A stretch of 64,000 nucleotides of DNA from Solanum dulcamara (taxonomy: Eukaryota > Streptophyta > Magnoliopsida > Solanales > Solanaceae). Where the stretch lies: positions 43,641,097 to 43,705,096 of the forward strand of contig NC_077242.1 of assembly GCF_947179165.1 (NCBI RefSeq). Direction: 5' to 3'. This document shows positions 1-10,802 of the stretch, piece after piece. The translations under genes and the position numbers were made by a program. The notes under the pieces were generated by a model. The model made no database searches. It saw only the letters and a program-made list of their open reading frames with translations, and was not told the DNA's origin. Within the stretch, counting starts at the first letter, position 1; every line of letters begins with the position of its first letter.

Positions 1-786
1 AAGTGGTTCTCTTGGGGCCATTGTGGTCTTTGCTTGCCGGCCACGCCTAGGATACCCTCTTAGGAAGTGATAGAAACTCACCTCCTGAAACTGAACACTC
101 CAAACTAAAGGAAGATTATCCCTTGAATGACCAGCTTAAGTTGAGTCCAACTCCGTCGACTTACTCCTAACATAGGAACTTTCGAAACACCAGCACTATA
201 TGCCTACAAACCTCTTTACAAGCTCAAATTTGAACCAAATATCCTAGTCCAAGAGAAACCATACTGGTAGGCGACATACGAACATGGACATATGATCGAC
301 AATGGTCCAAGATCACCAACTCTGACTCGCAAGCACCGCAATCTACCAAATATGCCAAAAGAGAACCTCACATCCCAGCATGAACCCTTGTTGAGTTTTG
401 CATTGAATTCTTATGCATTATATTGAGTTAAAAATGATTACTTACATCATATAACTAGTAAAGAGTTTGAGCATGAGTTAAGATAAGTTGAAGAAGTCTC
501 TTAAAATTTATTTTGTGCATGACTATTTTATGTATAAATGAGTTGAGGTTATTACATTTAACATCTATTTTTGTGATTAAATTAAGAATTAAAATATTTT
601 TTTAAATGCATTATTGATGACTAAATTTTTACCTATCTTAAAGAGAAGAGATCAGTAAGCAACATTATGTTTGAGCTAAGTGCAAAAAGAAACTAAAAGA
701 GCTACTTTGAGTAAGAACACTCACTTCAAACATAAGTAGAGTCAAGTTATTTTGGGAGTAGTAACGAGCACCAATTTGGGTATTCT
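1..786 (+). repeat. Gypsy LTR fragment (same family as elements G and I)
   Basis: This stretch has no convincing gene. About 380-786 runs in the same order as the LTR of element G further right. Shared landmarks are a tract starting agagtttgag (about 461) and the phrase gagcaccaatttgg (about 766), which recurs at about 41078 in G and, inverted, in the LTR of element I. I therefore read it as a plus-oriented LTR fragment cut off by the R-family insertion at 787. The first 380 bases are less clearly matched and may be LTR or flanking DNA. The short minus-strand reading frame at 665-994 crosses the insertion boundary and is not a gene. Confidence 0.6.
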
Positions 787-986
787 TATCATGACCCAAC
801 CTCGCGGGCCATGATGGGTGCCTAAACTGAACACTCGCGTGTTCCTCTACTAATTGTAAGTAACCCTGTCTCCTATTTGTATCATAAGGAATCAACAAGC
901 ACGATAACATATAAACCAATGAAGCTGCCACGACAAAGGGAATGACCCAAAACATAAGTATTATAGACACCACTGTACACACACAT
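787..986 (-). mobile_element. R-family LTR copy A/C, segment 1 (LTR 3' end)
   Basis: This is the outer end of a minus-oriented LTR. It begins with the tcatgacccaac terminus also seen at 10803, 31279 and 38046, and then carries degraded R-family sequence. It is interrupted at 987 by gypsy element P1 and resumes at 10344, where the same internal order (acaacccacata, then gacctctaag) continues. The join is supported because the full copies at 31279 and 38046 carry these two parts contiguously. The five bases before it are attct; the matching TSD on the far side is not visible because the other end is truncated by copy D. Confidence 0.7.
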
Positions 987-3220
987 CGTAACACCCCAAT
1001 TTTCTTTTTATGGTTTTTTCTAAAGGATTGCCAAGTGATCCACGTTATCTATGCAGTTCTACATAAGATATTGATTGGTATGTCTTACATAACAAAGCTA
1101 CTTGAGTACACATCGAGCTTAGATAGCAAGAATTATATAGGTTCTTAAAGTGAGACTAGATTTCGAACCCACGGAAGAGGGAAAAAGAGGTATATCACCT
1201 ACTTGGAACAAGTAAGTGACACACCTACTTGGGGTGGACCCCACACTACTATGTGGTAGCTTTGGATTGGGTGCATGGATGAGGTGGCGCCCTAGGGGAT
1301 GGACATGTATCACCCCTAAGGGATGCCACATGTCACATGTTAAGGGAGCATATATATACATGTTAAGATAACTAAGAAGTCATTTTTCAGCCTTACACTA
1401 AGAAATTTGAGAGGAAAAACTTATAAAATAAGAGAGAGTACCTACAACAGCAACAAGGAAGAAAGGTAAGCCCTCTGATTTCGTTCCATCAATTAATTAT
1501 CTAAGGTACTCTTCCATCAAATTGAGGTGTTTAATAACGTAAATAAACTGGTTGGGGCAGCGAGGAGGTTCTTCTTCTTGGTAGCAAACCTGGTTTTAGA
1601 TATGACTGCCGTTAGTAAAATTAGTATAACTCCTTGTGTAAAGCTTCATTTCGAGTGATTCAAGATGTTTTGGAAAGATATTTTATAGGGATATAACTTT
1701 TATTTAGGCTCAGAAACCCAGTTTATGTTTTAGTTACTCGAAAAAGGGTGATTAAGTATAGGGGAGGTGCTGCCCAGATTTTGTTTTGGAAATCCTACAT
1801 GGACAACTGTTGGTATTTTGGGCATATCGTTTTGTACGGAATTTCTTTAGGGGTGATTCAAAATTGTATGCGACCCTGAGATACATGTATATAACTTTCA
1901 TTAAGGCCATAAAGCCTATTTCCCCCATTTACCTCTTCGAAACGAAGCAACACTACAGGATAGTAGCCTATCCAAAATTTCGGTTTGAATAGTTTGGGAT
2001 GATTTTTACTAATTTCATTTTTAGTTTCGATATGATGAGATTTTTAACCTTAAGTAGATATTTGATTTTGTATTTAATGTGCATATGTGCTTATACAATC
2101 TAAGAAGAACTGTTGACGAAGTGGATTTTGGTTGATCTATGGCGGAGAGGAATTAAGCTCCTCGAGTTGTGATAGAACCTGTTGTATGCTAAAACGTCAA
2201 GGTTTGTGTATAAACTTGAACTTAAAATATTTTATTCTCTAAAATGTAAAGTATTTTGATGAGTTGTTTCTTTGCTCCTTATTTTGTATTTTGATATGAC
2301 TATTATCTCAATTATTGCAAAACTTTTTGTTAAACTGCCCACTTGTACGAATTGCTTGATCATTTTGCATTCTTGATGAAACTTTGTCCTTCTTGTTATG
2401 GTGATTTGTCATTGATATTGGCATGCCTTTCGATTCGGATCTTGCCCATCTTGACTTTGGATTTATATTTTGTCTTGACGATAGGGTTTCGTCTATTCTC
2501 GAGTACGAGTGGAAGCCACTTTCAACATGGTTCTTGAATCTCTTAATATTGGGTGACGACCCTTCTTGATATGGGCTTTGGTCCTTCTTGATTTTGGGGC
2601 TTTGGTCCTTCTTGATATGGATTATGCTTAGTGTGAAGGCATGACGTACCTATTGGGAAAAATTAATTATTTGACAACTCTTTCAAATTGAATTATAAGT
2701 TTCTTGATACTTGAGCCTTCAAATATTGATATTGATTTTGAAACTCTTCAAAGTTTGTATTCGATACTTTGATATACTTGTTTACTTGGGCTTACTTATA
2801 CTTAGTGATAGTTGTTTACTATCATAGGTAATGTGTGGGATGAGGTATGAATATGGTCATTTGGAGTAGACTCTTTGGAGATCTTGTGAAGATCACATTT
2901 GCATATGCATCTAGTTTTTGTAAATATTTTGGGGACTTGTACATAATACATGTGGCTTGTCAAAATAAAACTATATGCTTGTAACTTGAGTAGGGTAACT
3001 AGCTTTGCTATTTTGGAGTGTGCTTTTAACTCAAGTCATGCTTGTACTGTGTTTATATTTTGGCTTGTCATTTTGCACAAAGGAAAAAAATAGTTTTCTA
3101 ATAACTGTTGGTTCGAGTTTTGGGTATTTTAAGAACCCGCAATGGTGTTGACTATTTGTGATTTAAAAAAAAAACTATCTTTTGTTTCGTAAGTGGCATC
3201 CTCCCAATGGGGGTACTATA
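987..3220 (+). repeat. P1 5' LTR
   Basis: It begins cgtaacacccc, where the 3' LTR has tgtaacacccc at 8059, so the terminal TG has decayed to CG. The end is set just before the primer site, at the shared ctata near 3220. A TATA-like run (catatatatacatg, about 1350) lies about 360 bp in and is a plausible U3/R start. Compared with the 3' LTR it has about 24 extra bases near 1203-1226 (a repeat of the ctacttgg motif) and lacks about 80 bases present at 9850-9938. Short reading frames inside it (for example 1786-1992, 2343-2537) are LTR sequence, but see the finding on the 1786 frame. Confidence 0.85.
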
Positions 3221-3225
3221 AGTGT

Positions 3226-3237
3226 TGGTATTAGAGC
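3226..3237 (+). other. P1 primer-binding site (initiator Met tRNA)
   Basis: tggtattagagc lies a few bases after the 5' LTR. It matches the usual plant tRNA-iMet primer site tggtatcagagc with one C-to-T change. It fixes the orientation of P1 as plus. Confidence 0.85.
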
Positions 3238-3407
3238 CTAGGTTTATCCTTCTAGGACTTTTGTTGTGACTAGTTGGTATACTGTTTATTTTTATTATAT
3301 GTTGTTTTTGTATATAGTGCATATACATCATGTACATGTTCCTAATGCAATGTGATCTTCCTTGATGAAGGAATCAAGTCGTAGCATCTTCTACTTCTAA
3401 TAGACTT

Positions 3408-4660
3408 ATGGAAGCCGCTCGTGAGAGTTTAAATACCTCTAATGCCCAACTTCACCTACAAGAAGGGGTTGGAGAATATTTTTTTGATTCTAATCCTCCT
3501 AGTACAAGGGGATCTGAAGCAGGAAGTAACCAGGGTACGAGAGTTGGGCCACACCATCCAATGAGTGATAGTGCCCCCATTGTTGATCCCCCTTTTCAAC
3601 AAATGGCCAATTTCTTTTGTCACATGGCTAGAAAATTGCCCGACCCTGATGAAATAAACTTTGAGAAAATGAGAAAAATGGGTGGAGTTGAGTTTGAAGG
3701 TACTGTTGACCGTACAGATGCCGAGCAGTGGTTGGAACAGATTGAAAGAGTGTTCGAGCAGTTACATTGTTCAGACGCTGCCAAATTTAAGTATGTTGTT
3801 GCACTGTTAGAAAAAGATACCTATGATTGGTGGCTAAGTGTACCGAATGGCAGGGAAAAACCTTTTGTTCTTACTTGGAATGATTTTGTGAAAGAATTTC
3901 ATAAGAAGTATGTCCACCTGCTTATCATGATGCAAACAAAAAGGAGTTCTTAAATTTAGAACAAGGGAGATTATCTATCGCTGAATATCAGCAGAAGTTT
4001 CTCAGGCTGTCCCGCTATGCTGAGGGTATTATTAATAACGAAAAAGATAAGTGCAAGCGATTCAAAGACGGTTTGAATGATTCTATCAGAAAATATGTAA
4101 TGGTCCTACAACATGAAAACTTTTGTAAATTAGTTTCAGTTGCTCTTACTTGGGAAAAGATCAACAAGGAACAAGCTGGTAGAAATGAAAATAAGTTTAG
4201 GAAAGCTTATGCAGATTCAGGAGGTCCATCAAAAAGGGGGAGGTTTGATAGTTCCCAAGATAATACTTTTCTCAAATTAGCCCAACATAAGCAGAACAGA
4301 GTAAGTTTCTTTATTGCCAGCACTCCAAGCTCTGGCCAAGGCAAGACTCGTATACCCCCTTGTGCATAATGTGGAAGGAATCAATTTGGTACAAGTAGAA
4401 GAGCTTCTGGCGCTTGTTTTAATTATGGGAGCTTCGATCATAAGGTGAGGGATTGTTCTAATCCTAACCCCACTTTTTCTCCGCGTACGGAAGGCTCAGT
4501 TCAAAACTTGTTACCACTCCCTCTCAATGGAATAGAGGTGCAAGATCTAGAAACATACAAGCAACAGGTGCATATGCAGCCAATCTAGTTGGTGGGTCAA
4601 GAGCTATAACACGAGCTTATGCGATGAGATAGAGGGATGACCAAGATGGAGTAGATATTG
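3408..4660 (+). pseudogene. gag: P1 gag remnant (capsid and zinc knuckle)
   Basis: Gag forms the virus-like particle and binds the element RNA. The reading frame opens at ATG 3408 and runs to 3953. It contains the EQWLEQIERVF and YDWWLSVPNG stretches typical of plant gypsy gag. A single-base loss near 3911 moves the frame; gag continues in another frame (LSRYAEGII, then the open stretch 4073-4369 with KLVSVALTWEK). The zinc knuckle (about 4413-4455) keeps the first Cys, His and last Cys, but the second Cys is now Tyr (tat), so RNA binding should be impaired. Stops at 4367 and about 4630 split it further. No functional protein is expected. Confidence 0.85.
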
Positions 4661-6600
4661 TTGTTGGTAAATTTCACTTTTTCGATTTATGTGTTGTTAT
4701 ATTATTTGATCCTGGTTCTACATATTCGTATGTTTGCTCATCATTGGCTTTTCCTGAAAATGTAAAATCTGTGAGACTCAATTGTGGGGTGCTTGTCCAA
4801 AGTCCTTTGGGGCAAAAAGTTGTTTGCAATCAAATCTATCGAGATTGTCCCTTGGTGATTCAAAATCTAGTCTTCCCTGCTGATTTAATTGAAATGCCTT
4901 TCCCAGACGATGATGTCATTATCAGTATGGATTGGCTTTATAGATACCATGCGGTAGTTGATTCTAGGTTAAAACATGTGAGCTTTAAATCTCCTCCACT
5001 TTCACACATCACTATTCAAGGTGAAAGATCATTGACGTCTAATATCATATCCACGATAGTGGCAAGAAAGATGGTTAGATGAGGTGGTGAAGCATATCTT
5101 GCTCATATATTTAATTTACGCCTAGAAGGTCCAAGCCTTGGGGATATACCTTTGGTGTATGAATTTCCTAATGCCTTCCCTGAAAATCTTGCCGGACTGC
5201 CCCCGGAAAAGGAGGTTGAATTTCCTATAGAGGTTCTTCCTGGAACCACTCCTATCTCTATGAAGCCTTATCAAATGGATCCAACAGAACTGAAAGAGTT
5301 GAAAAATGAATTATAAGAACTCCTTGATAAAGGTTTTATTCTCCTGAGTGTTTCTCCCTAGGGAGCTCCTGTGCTATTTGTGAAAAAGAAAGATGGGACT
5401 TTTAGGCTTTGTGTTGATTACCGGCAATTGAACAAGATAACTATTAAGAATAAATACCCACTACCTAGGATTGACGATTTATTTGACCAATTAAAGGGTG
5501 CTAGTGTATTCTCAAAAATTGACTTAAGGTCTGGGTGTCACCAACTAAGGGTAAGGGAATATGATGTTCCTAAAACTGTCTTTAGGACTCGATATGGCCA
5601 TTATGAATTTTCGGTGATGCTATTTGGGTTGACGAATGCTCCTGTGGCATTTATGGATCTGATGAATCATGTGTTTAAACCTTATCTCGATTAATTTGTA
5701 GTGGTTTTTATAAATGATATTTTCGAGGATAGTAAAGATCATAGAAAGCATCTTCGAATTGTTTTGCAAATTTTGCAAGAGAAGAGGCTTTATGCCAAGC
5801 TTTCTAAGTGTAAATTTTGGCTTGGTGAAGTAGCCTTTCTGGGACATATTGTGTTGGTGGCAGGTGTGAAAGTGGATCCTTGTAAAATTCATGCTATTTT
5901 TGAATGGAAACCACCTAAAAGCCCAACTAAAGTAAGGAGTTTCTTGGGTTTAGCGAGATACTATAGAAGGTTTGTCAAAGGCTTCTCCATTATAGCCTCC
6001 CCTTTGAATAAACTCTTGAGGAAGGATGTCAAGTTTGTATGGGATGACAAATGCCAGGAGAGTTTTGAAAAGCTCAAATCCTTATTAACATAAGCTTCTA
6101 TACTTACTCCACCAACTGAAGAAAAGGAATATGTGATATATAATGATGCCTCTTATTGTGGTCTGGGGTGTGTCTTGATGCAAGAAGGGAAAATGGTTGC
6201 ATACACTTCTCAAAAATTGAAACCACATGAACTGAACTATCCTACTCACGACCTCGAGCTCGCTGCCATAGTGTTTGCCTTGAAAATTTGGAGGCATTAC
6301 TTATATGGCGAAAAATGTCACATATTTACTGATCACTAGAGTTTGAAGTACTTGGGTACACAGAAAGAGTTGAATTTGAGGCAACGTAGATGGCTTGAAC
6401 TCATTAAAGATTATGACTGCATGATCGATTATCATCCGAGTAAAGCCAACGTGGTAGCAAATGTGCTACGTCGTAAAGTCCTCACTGGTTTATTGCTAAG
6501 CCACTTGCCTTTGTTCCTTAAATTAAGAGCCATGAATGCTTGTCTTGCATTTAACTCTGATGGCTCTATTGCTGCCGGTTTGCAAGTAAAACCAGTTCTA
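4661..6600 (+). pseudogene. pol: P1 protease, reverse transcriptase and RNase H remnant
   Basis: The aspartic protease motif DPGST is at 4708-4722. The RT runs from about 5140 to 6090, with [17 protein letters not shown] at 5380-5430 and the FGLTNAP block at about 5625. The catalytic Y/F-x-D-D box, at about 5707-5724, reads FINDIF: the first Asp is Asn, so the active site is lost. A TAA stop falls just before it (5692-5694) and others follow at 6091-6093 and 6337-6339. RNase H follows at about 6130-6470, with NDAS and the FTDH block still recognisable. Pieces of open frame are 4744-5082, 5371-5694, 5701-6093, 6133-6339 and 6343-6609. In life this polyprotein would copy element RNA to DNA in the particle. 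Confidence 0.9.
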
Positions 6601-7837
6601 CTGGAATAGGTGAAAGAAGACAGAAGTTAGACGAGAAGCTGGTGAAATAGATCAAAGAAGCTCAAATTGGAGAAAAGCTTTATTTTAAATTAAGGGAGGA
6701 TGGTGTTCTACTTTATCAAAACAGGTTATGTGTCCCTAAAGATGATAATTTGAGAAAAGAAATTTTAAATGAAGTACATACTTCACCATATGCAATGCAT
6801 CCTGGAGGTACCAAAATGTACCAAACCATTAAACAACACTAATGGTGGAATGGAATGAAGAAGGACATTGTGGAGTTTACTTCCAGATGCTTAGTTTGTC
6901 AACACATAAAGGTTGAGCATCAAGTCCCGACTGGTTTTTTACAACCCTTGTCGATACCTAAGTAGAAATGGGAAAGAATAACTATGGACTTTATGTTTGG
7001 TCTTCCACGCACTCAAAGAAATCATGATGCAATTTGGGTTATAGTTTATTGGCTAACCAAAAGTGCTCATTTCTTGGCCATCAAGGTGGACTACCCCCTT
7101 GAATGTCTAGGAGAATTGTATGTTCAGGATATTGTGAGGTTACATGGAGTTCCTGTTTCTATTGTATGTGATCGATACACATGGTTTACATCTAGATTCT
7201 GAACTAGATTGCAAGAATCTTTGGGCACTAGGTTGAACTTTAGTACATCTTTACATCCTCAGACAGACGGTCAATCCGAGAGAGTGATTCAAATCTTGGA
7301 AGATATGTTTCGTGCTTGCATTATGGAATTTAAATAGCTACCAATCAAGTATAGGAATTTTCTTATAATAATAGCTACCAATAAAGTATAGGAATGCCTC
7401 CCTACAAAGCCTTACATGGAATAAAGTGTAGAAGTCCTCTTTGCTGAAGTGAAGGTGGTGAACGAAAACAGGTTGGTCCTGAGATCGTGCAACAAAATGA
7501 AGATAAGGTAAAAGTCATCAAAGACCGTCTAAAAATTGCTTCAGATAGACAAAAGTCTTATGCTGATATTAAGAGGCATGAAATTGAATATCAAGTAGGA
7601 GATAAGGTATTTTTAAAGGTTTCTCCATGGTAGAAGATTATGAGATTTGTCCAAAAAGAAAAACTTAGTCCTCGATTTATTGGACCAATTAAAGCACTTG
7701 AGAGAGTTGGTCCAGCTGCATATAAACTGGCTCTTCCACCGGAGTTAGATAAAATCCACAATGTCTTCCATGTTTCTATGCTTAGAAGATATAGCTCTGA
7801 TCCATCTCATGTCTCCCTATCGAATCCATTGAGATAA
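6601..7837 (+). pseudogene. int: P1 integrase remnant
   Basis: Integrase inserts the cDNA copy into host DNA. The N-terminal HHCC zinc region is visible at about 6770-6905 (VHTSPYAMHPG, then CLVCQH), broken by a TAA in place of a Tyr codon. The DDE core is recognisable: Asp in TMDF at about 6988, Asp in IVCD at about 7170, and Glu in QSERVI at about 7279. A TGA at 7201, where Trp is expected, and a TAG at 7336 interrupt it. A small duplication of agctaccaat...aagtataggaat lies at 7335-7395. The C-terminal GPF-type module (RFIGPIKALERVGPAAYKL, ending FHVSMLRRY) is open at 7640-7837. Confidence 0.88.
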
Positions 7838-8030
7838 GTCATGACTTGACATATAATGAGGAACCTATCCAAATCTTGGCCGGTGAGACAAAAGAGCTTA
7901 GAAATAAGAAAGTTCCTTTAGTAAAAGTCATTTGGAGAAATGATTCTAGCAATGAAGCAACCTGAGAACGAGAAGAGGAATGTGAATTCAATATCCACAT
8001 TTGTTTTGAGGATAGTATAAGGTAAATTTT
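7838..8030 (+). pseudogene. P1 chromodomain-like tail
   Basis: After the GPF module, one frame reads on with EEPIQILAGETKELRNK and VPLVKVIWRND, followed by the position where chromoviruses have EATWERE. Here the Trp codon is TGA (7963-7965). The pattern is that of the plant chromovirus chromodomain, thought to steer integration to particular chromatin marks. The stop removes a conserved aromatic residue. Assignment rests on pattern only. Confidence 0.7.
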
Positions 8031-8045
8031 GAGACAAAATTTATT

Positions 8046-8057
8046 AAGGGGAGAGAG
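8046..8057 (+). other. P1 polypurine tract
   Basis: aaggggagagag lies directly before the 3' LTR start at 8059. This is where plus-strand DNA synthesis is primed in LTR retrotransposons. Position and composition fit. Confidence 0.8.
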
Positions 8058-8058
8058 T

Positions 8059-10343
8059 TGTAACACCCCAATTTTCTTTTTATGGTTTTTTCTAAAGGAT
8101 TGCCAAGTGATCTATGTTATCTATGCAGTTCTACGTAAGCTATTGATTGGGATATCTTACATAACAAAGCTACTTAAGTAGATGTCGAGCTTAGGTAGAA
8201 ATAATTACATAGGTTCTTAAACTGAGACTAGATTTCGAACCCACAGAAGAGGGGAAAAGAGGCATAACACCTACTTGGAGTGGACCCCACACTGCCATAT
8301 GGCAGCTTTGGATTGGGCGCATGGATGAGGTAGCACCCTAGGGGCTAGACATGTGTCACCCCTAGGAGATTCCATATGTCACACTTTAAGGGAGCAGATA
8401 TATACATGTTAAGATGACTAAGTAGTCATTTTTCAGCCTTACACTAAGAAATTTGAGAGGAAAAACTTAGAGAATAAGAGAGAGTACCTACGACAGCAAC
8501 AAGGAAGAAAGGTAAGCCCTCCGATTTCGTTCTATCAATTAATTATCTAAGGTATTATTCCATCAAATTGAGGTGTTTAATAACGTAAATAAACTGGTTG
8601 GGGCAGCGAGGAGGTTCTTGTTCTTTATAGCAAACCAGTTTTTAGATATGACTGTCGTTAGTAAAATTAGTATAACTCCTTGTGTAAAGCTTAGTTTTGA
8701 GTGATTTAAGATGTTTTGGAAGGATATTTCATAGGGATATAACTTTTATTTAGGCTCAGAAACCCAGCTTTTCTTTTAGATACTCAAAAAAGGGTGATTA
8801 AGTATAAGGGAGGTTCTGTCCAAATTTTGTTTTGGAAATCCTACATGGATAGCTGTTGGTATTTTGGGCATATCGTTTTGTACAGAATTTCTTTAGGGGT
8901 GATTAGAAATTATATGCTACCCTAAGATACATGTATATAACTTAATTAAGGCCATAAAGCCTATTTCCCCTATTTATCCCTTCAAAACCGAGCAACACTA
9001 CAGGACAGTAGGCTGTCCATAATTTTGGTTTGAATAGTTTCGGCTAATTATTATTAATTTCATGTTTAATTTCGATATGATGAGACTTTTAATCTTAAGT
9101 AGATATTTTATTGTATATTTAAGGTGTACAAGTGCTTATACAAGCTAAGAGGAATTATTTGACAAAGTAGATTTTGGTTGGTCTATGGCGGAGAGGAATT
9201 GAGCTCCTCGAGTTGTGGTAGAACCTGTTGTATGCTAAAACCCCAAGGTTTGTGTATAAACTTGAACTTAAAATATTTTATTCTCTAAAATATGAAGTAT
9301 TTTGATGAGTTGTTTCTTTGCTCCTTATTTTGTATTTGGTATGACTATTATCTCAATTATTGCAAAACTTTTTGTTAAACTGCCCACTTATACGAATTGC
9401 TTGATCATTTTGCATTCTTGATAAGACTTTGTCCTTCTTGTTATGGTGATTTGTCATTGATATTGGCATGCCTCTCGATTCGGATCTTGCCCATCTTGAC
9501 TTTGGATTTATATTTCGTTTTGACGATGGGGCTTTGTCCATTCTTGAGTATGAGTGGAAAGCCACTTTCAACATGGTTCTTGATTCTCTTGATATTGGGT
9601 GAGGACCCTACTTGATATGGGCTTCGGTCCTTCTTGATTTTGGGGCTTTGGTATGTCTTGATATTGATTGTACTTAGTGTGAATGCATGACGTACCTATT
9701 GGGCAAAATTGATTATTTGACAACTCTTTCGAGTTAAATTATAAATTTCTTGATACTTGAGCCTTTGAATATTGATATTGATTTTGAAACTCTTCAAGGT
9801 TTGTATTTGATAATTTGATATACTTGTTCACTTGGGCTTACTTTTACCTTATTAAGCCACCTGCGATGAACCAGGGAGTTGAAGAATTTAATGGCTCCAA
9901 GCCTAAAATTTTTACACCACTAAGCTTTATGCTTAACGATATTTGTTTTCTATCGTAGGTAATATGCGGGACGAGGTATGAAGATGGTCATTTGGAGTAG
10001 ACTCTTTGGAGCCCTTGTGAAGATCATATTTGCATATGCATCTAGTTTTTGTAAATATTTTGGGGACTTGTACATGATACATATGGCTTGTGAAAATAAA
10101 ACTATATGCTTGTAACTTGAGTAGGGTGACTAGTTTTGCTATTTTGGAGTGTGCTTTTAACTCAAGGCATGCCTGTACTGTATTTATATGTTGGCTTGTC
10201 ATTTTACACAAAGGAAGATAATAGTTTTGTAATAACTGTGTTTTGGGTATTTTAGGGACCCACAATGGTGTTGACTATTTGTGATTTTAAAAAAAAACTA
10301 CTTTTTGTTTCATAAGTGGCATCCTCCCAAAAGGGGTGCTATA
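8059..10343 (+). repeat. P1 3' LTR
   Basis: It repeats 987-3220 in the same orientation, starting tgtaacacccc and ending with the shared ctcccaa...gctata block at 10324-10343. It carries about 80 bases (9850-9938, including gcgatgaaccagggagttg) with no counterpart in the 5' LTR. Many single-base differences separate the two LTRs. A TATA-like run lies at about 8395-8408. Its reading frames (9397-9615, 9933-10265) are not genes. Confidence 0.85.
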
Positions 10344-10802
10344 AATATATACAACCCACATACATGTCCACCGACCTCTAAGAGTAAGAACAGTAACATA
10401 AGGTTCACAGGCCCCCTGTCATACCTATAAACAAATAAATATATATATTGAGAGTTAGTACCAAAATCTAGGCTTCTACATAATGGAGGGCTTCTGAACT
10501 GCTGAGTGGGACTCCTACACTGGCAGATCTCCAAAGTATGTACCTGTACCTGTGGGCATAAAATGCAGCCCCCCCAAAAAGAGGGGGGTCCGTACGATAT
10601 TGTACTGAGTGTGTAAAGCATAAAATACCACTAGGAATGCACAGTTGACATAGGGATGCAGGGAACAAGTATAACAATTAATATATCGCTGTAGTTGCAT
10701 CTTGTAAAATGATTTTATGTATCTCAGGGTCATATTCCATACCCGGCCCGTTGTGGGACTCGGTGTTACAAATGTATCATTATGTCATCATATGCGTATA
10801 TA
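10344..10802 (-). mobile_element. R-family LTR copy A/C, segment 2
   Basis: This continues the LTR begun at 787 on the other side of P1. It carries the family landmarks: acaacccacata, gacctctaag, the paired hairpins at about 10562-10618 (C7 loop G6, then gtacgatattgtac), and a cggcccg...gggactcggtg repeat. It stops at 10802, where solo LTR B begins, and resumes at 14192. Confidence 0.75.

Larger units (their letters stand above)
987..10343 (+). mobile_element. P1, near-complete Ty3/gypsy chromovirus LTR retrotransposon
   Basis: The element is bounded by two direct LTRs of about 2.2-2.3 kb (987-3220 and 8059-10343). After the 5' LTR come a tRNA-iMet primer site, gag, protease, RT, RNase H, integrase with a C-terminal chromodomain-like segment, and a polypurine tract before the 3' LTR. 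Domain order is that of a Ty3/gypsy chromovirus; Tekay/Del type is my best guess. The coding region is interrupted by many stops and at least one frameshift, and the LTRs differ by many substitutions and two sizeable indels, so the insertion is old and cannot act autonomously. It sits inside R-family LTR A/C. A clean TSD was not seen. Confidence 0.9.

Noticed and set aside
10570..10590. C-run/G-run hairpin as a bacterial-type terminator
   Set aside because: No bacterial context; it recurs in every R LTR and is better treated as an LTR RNA or DNA structure.
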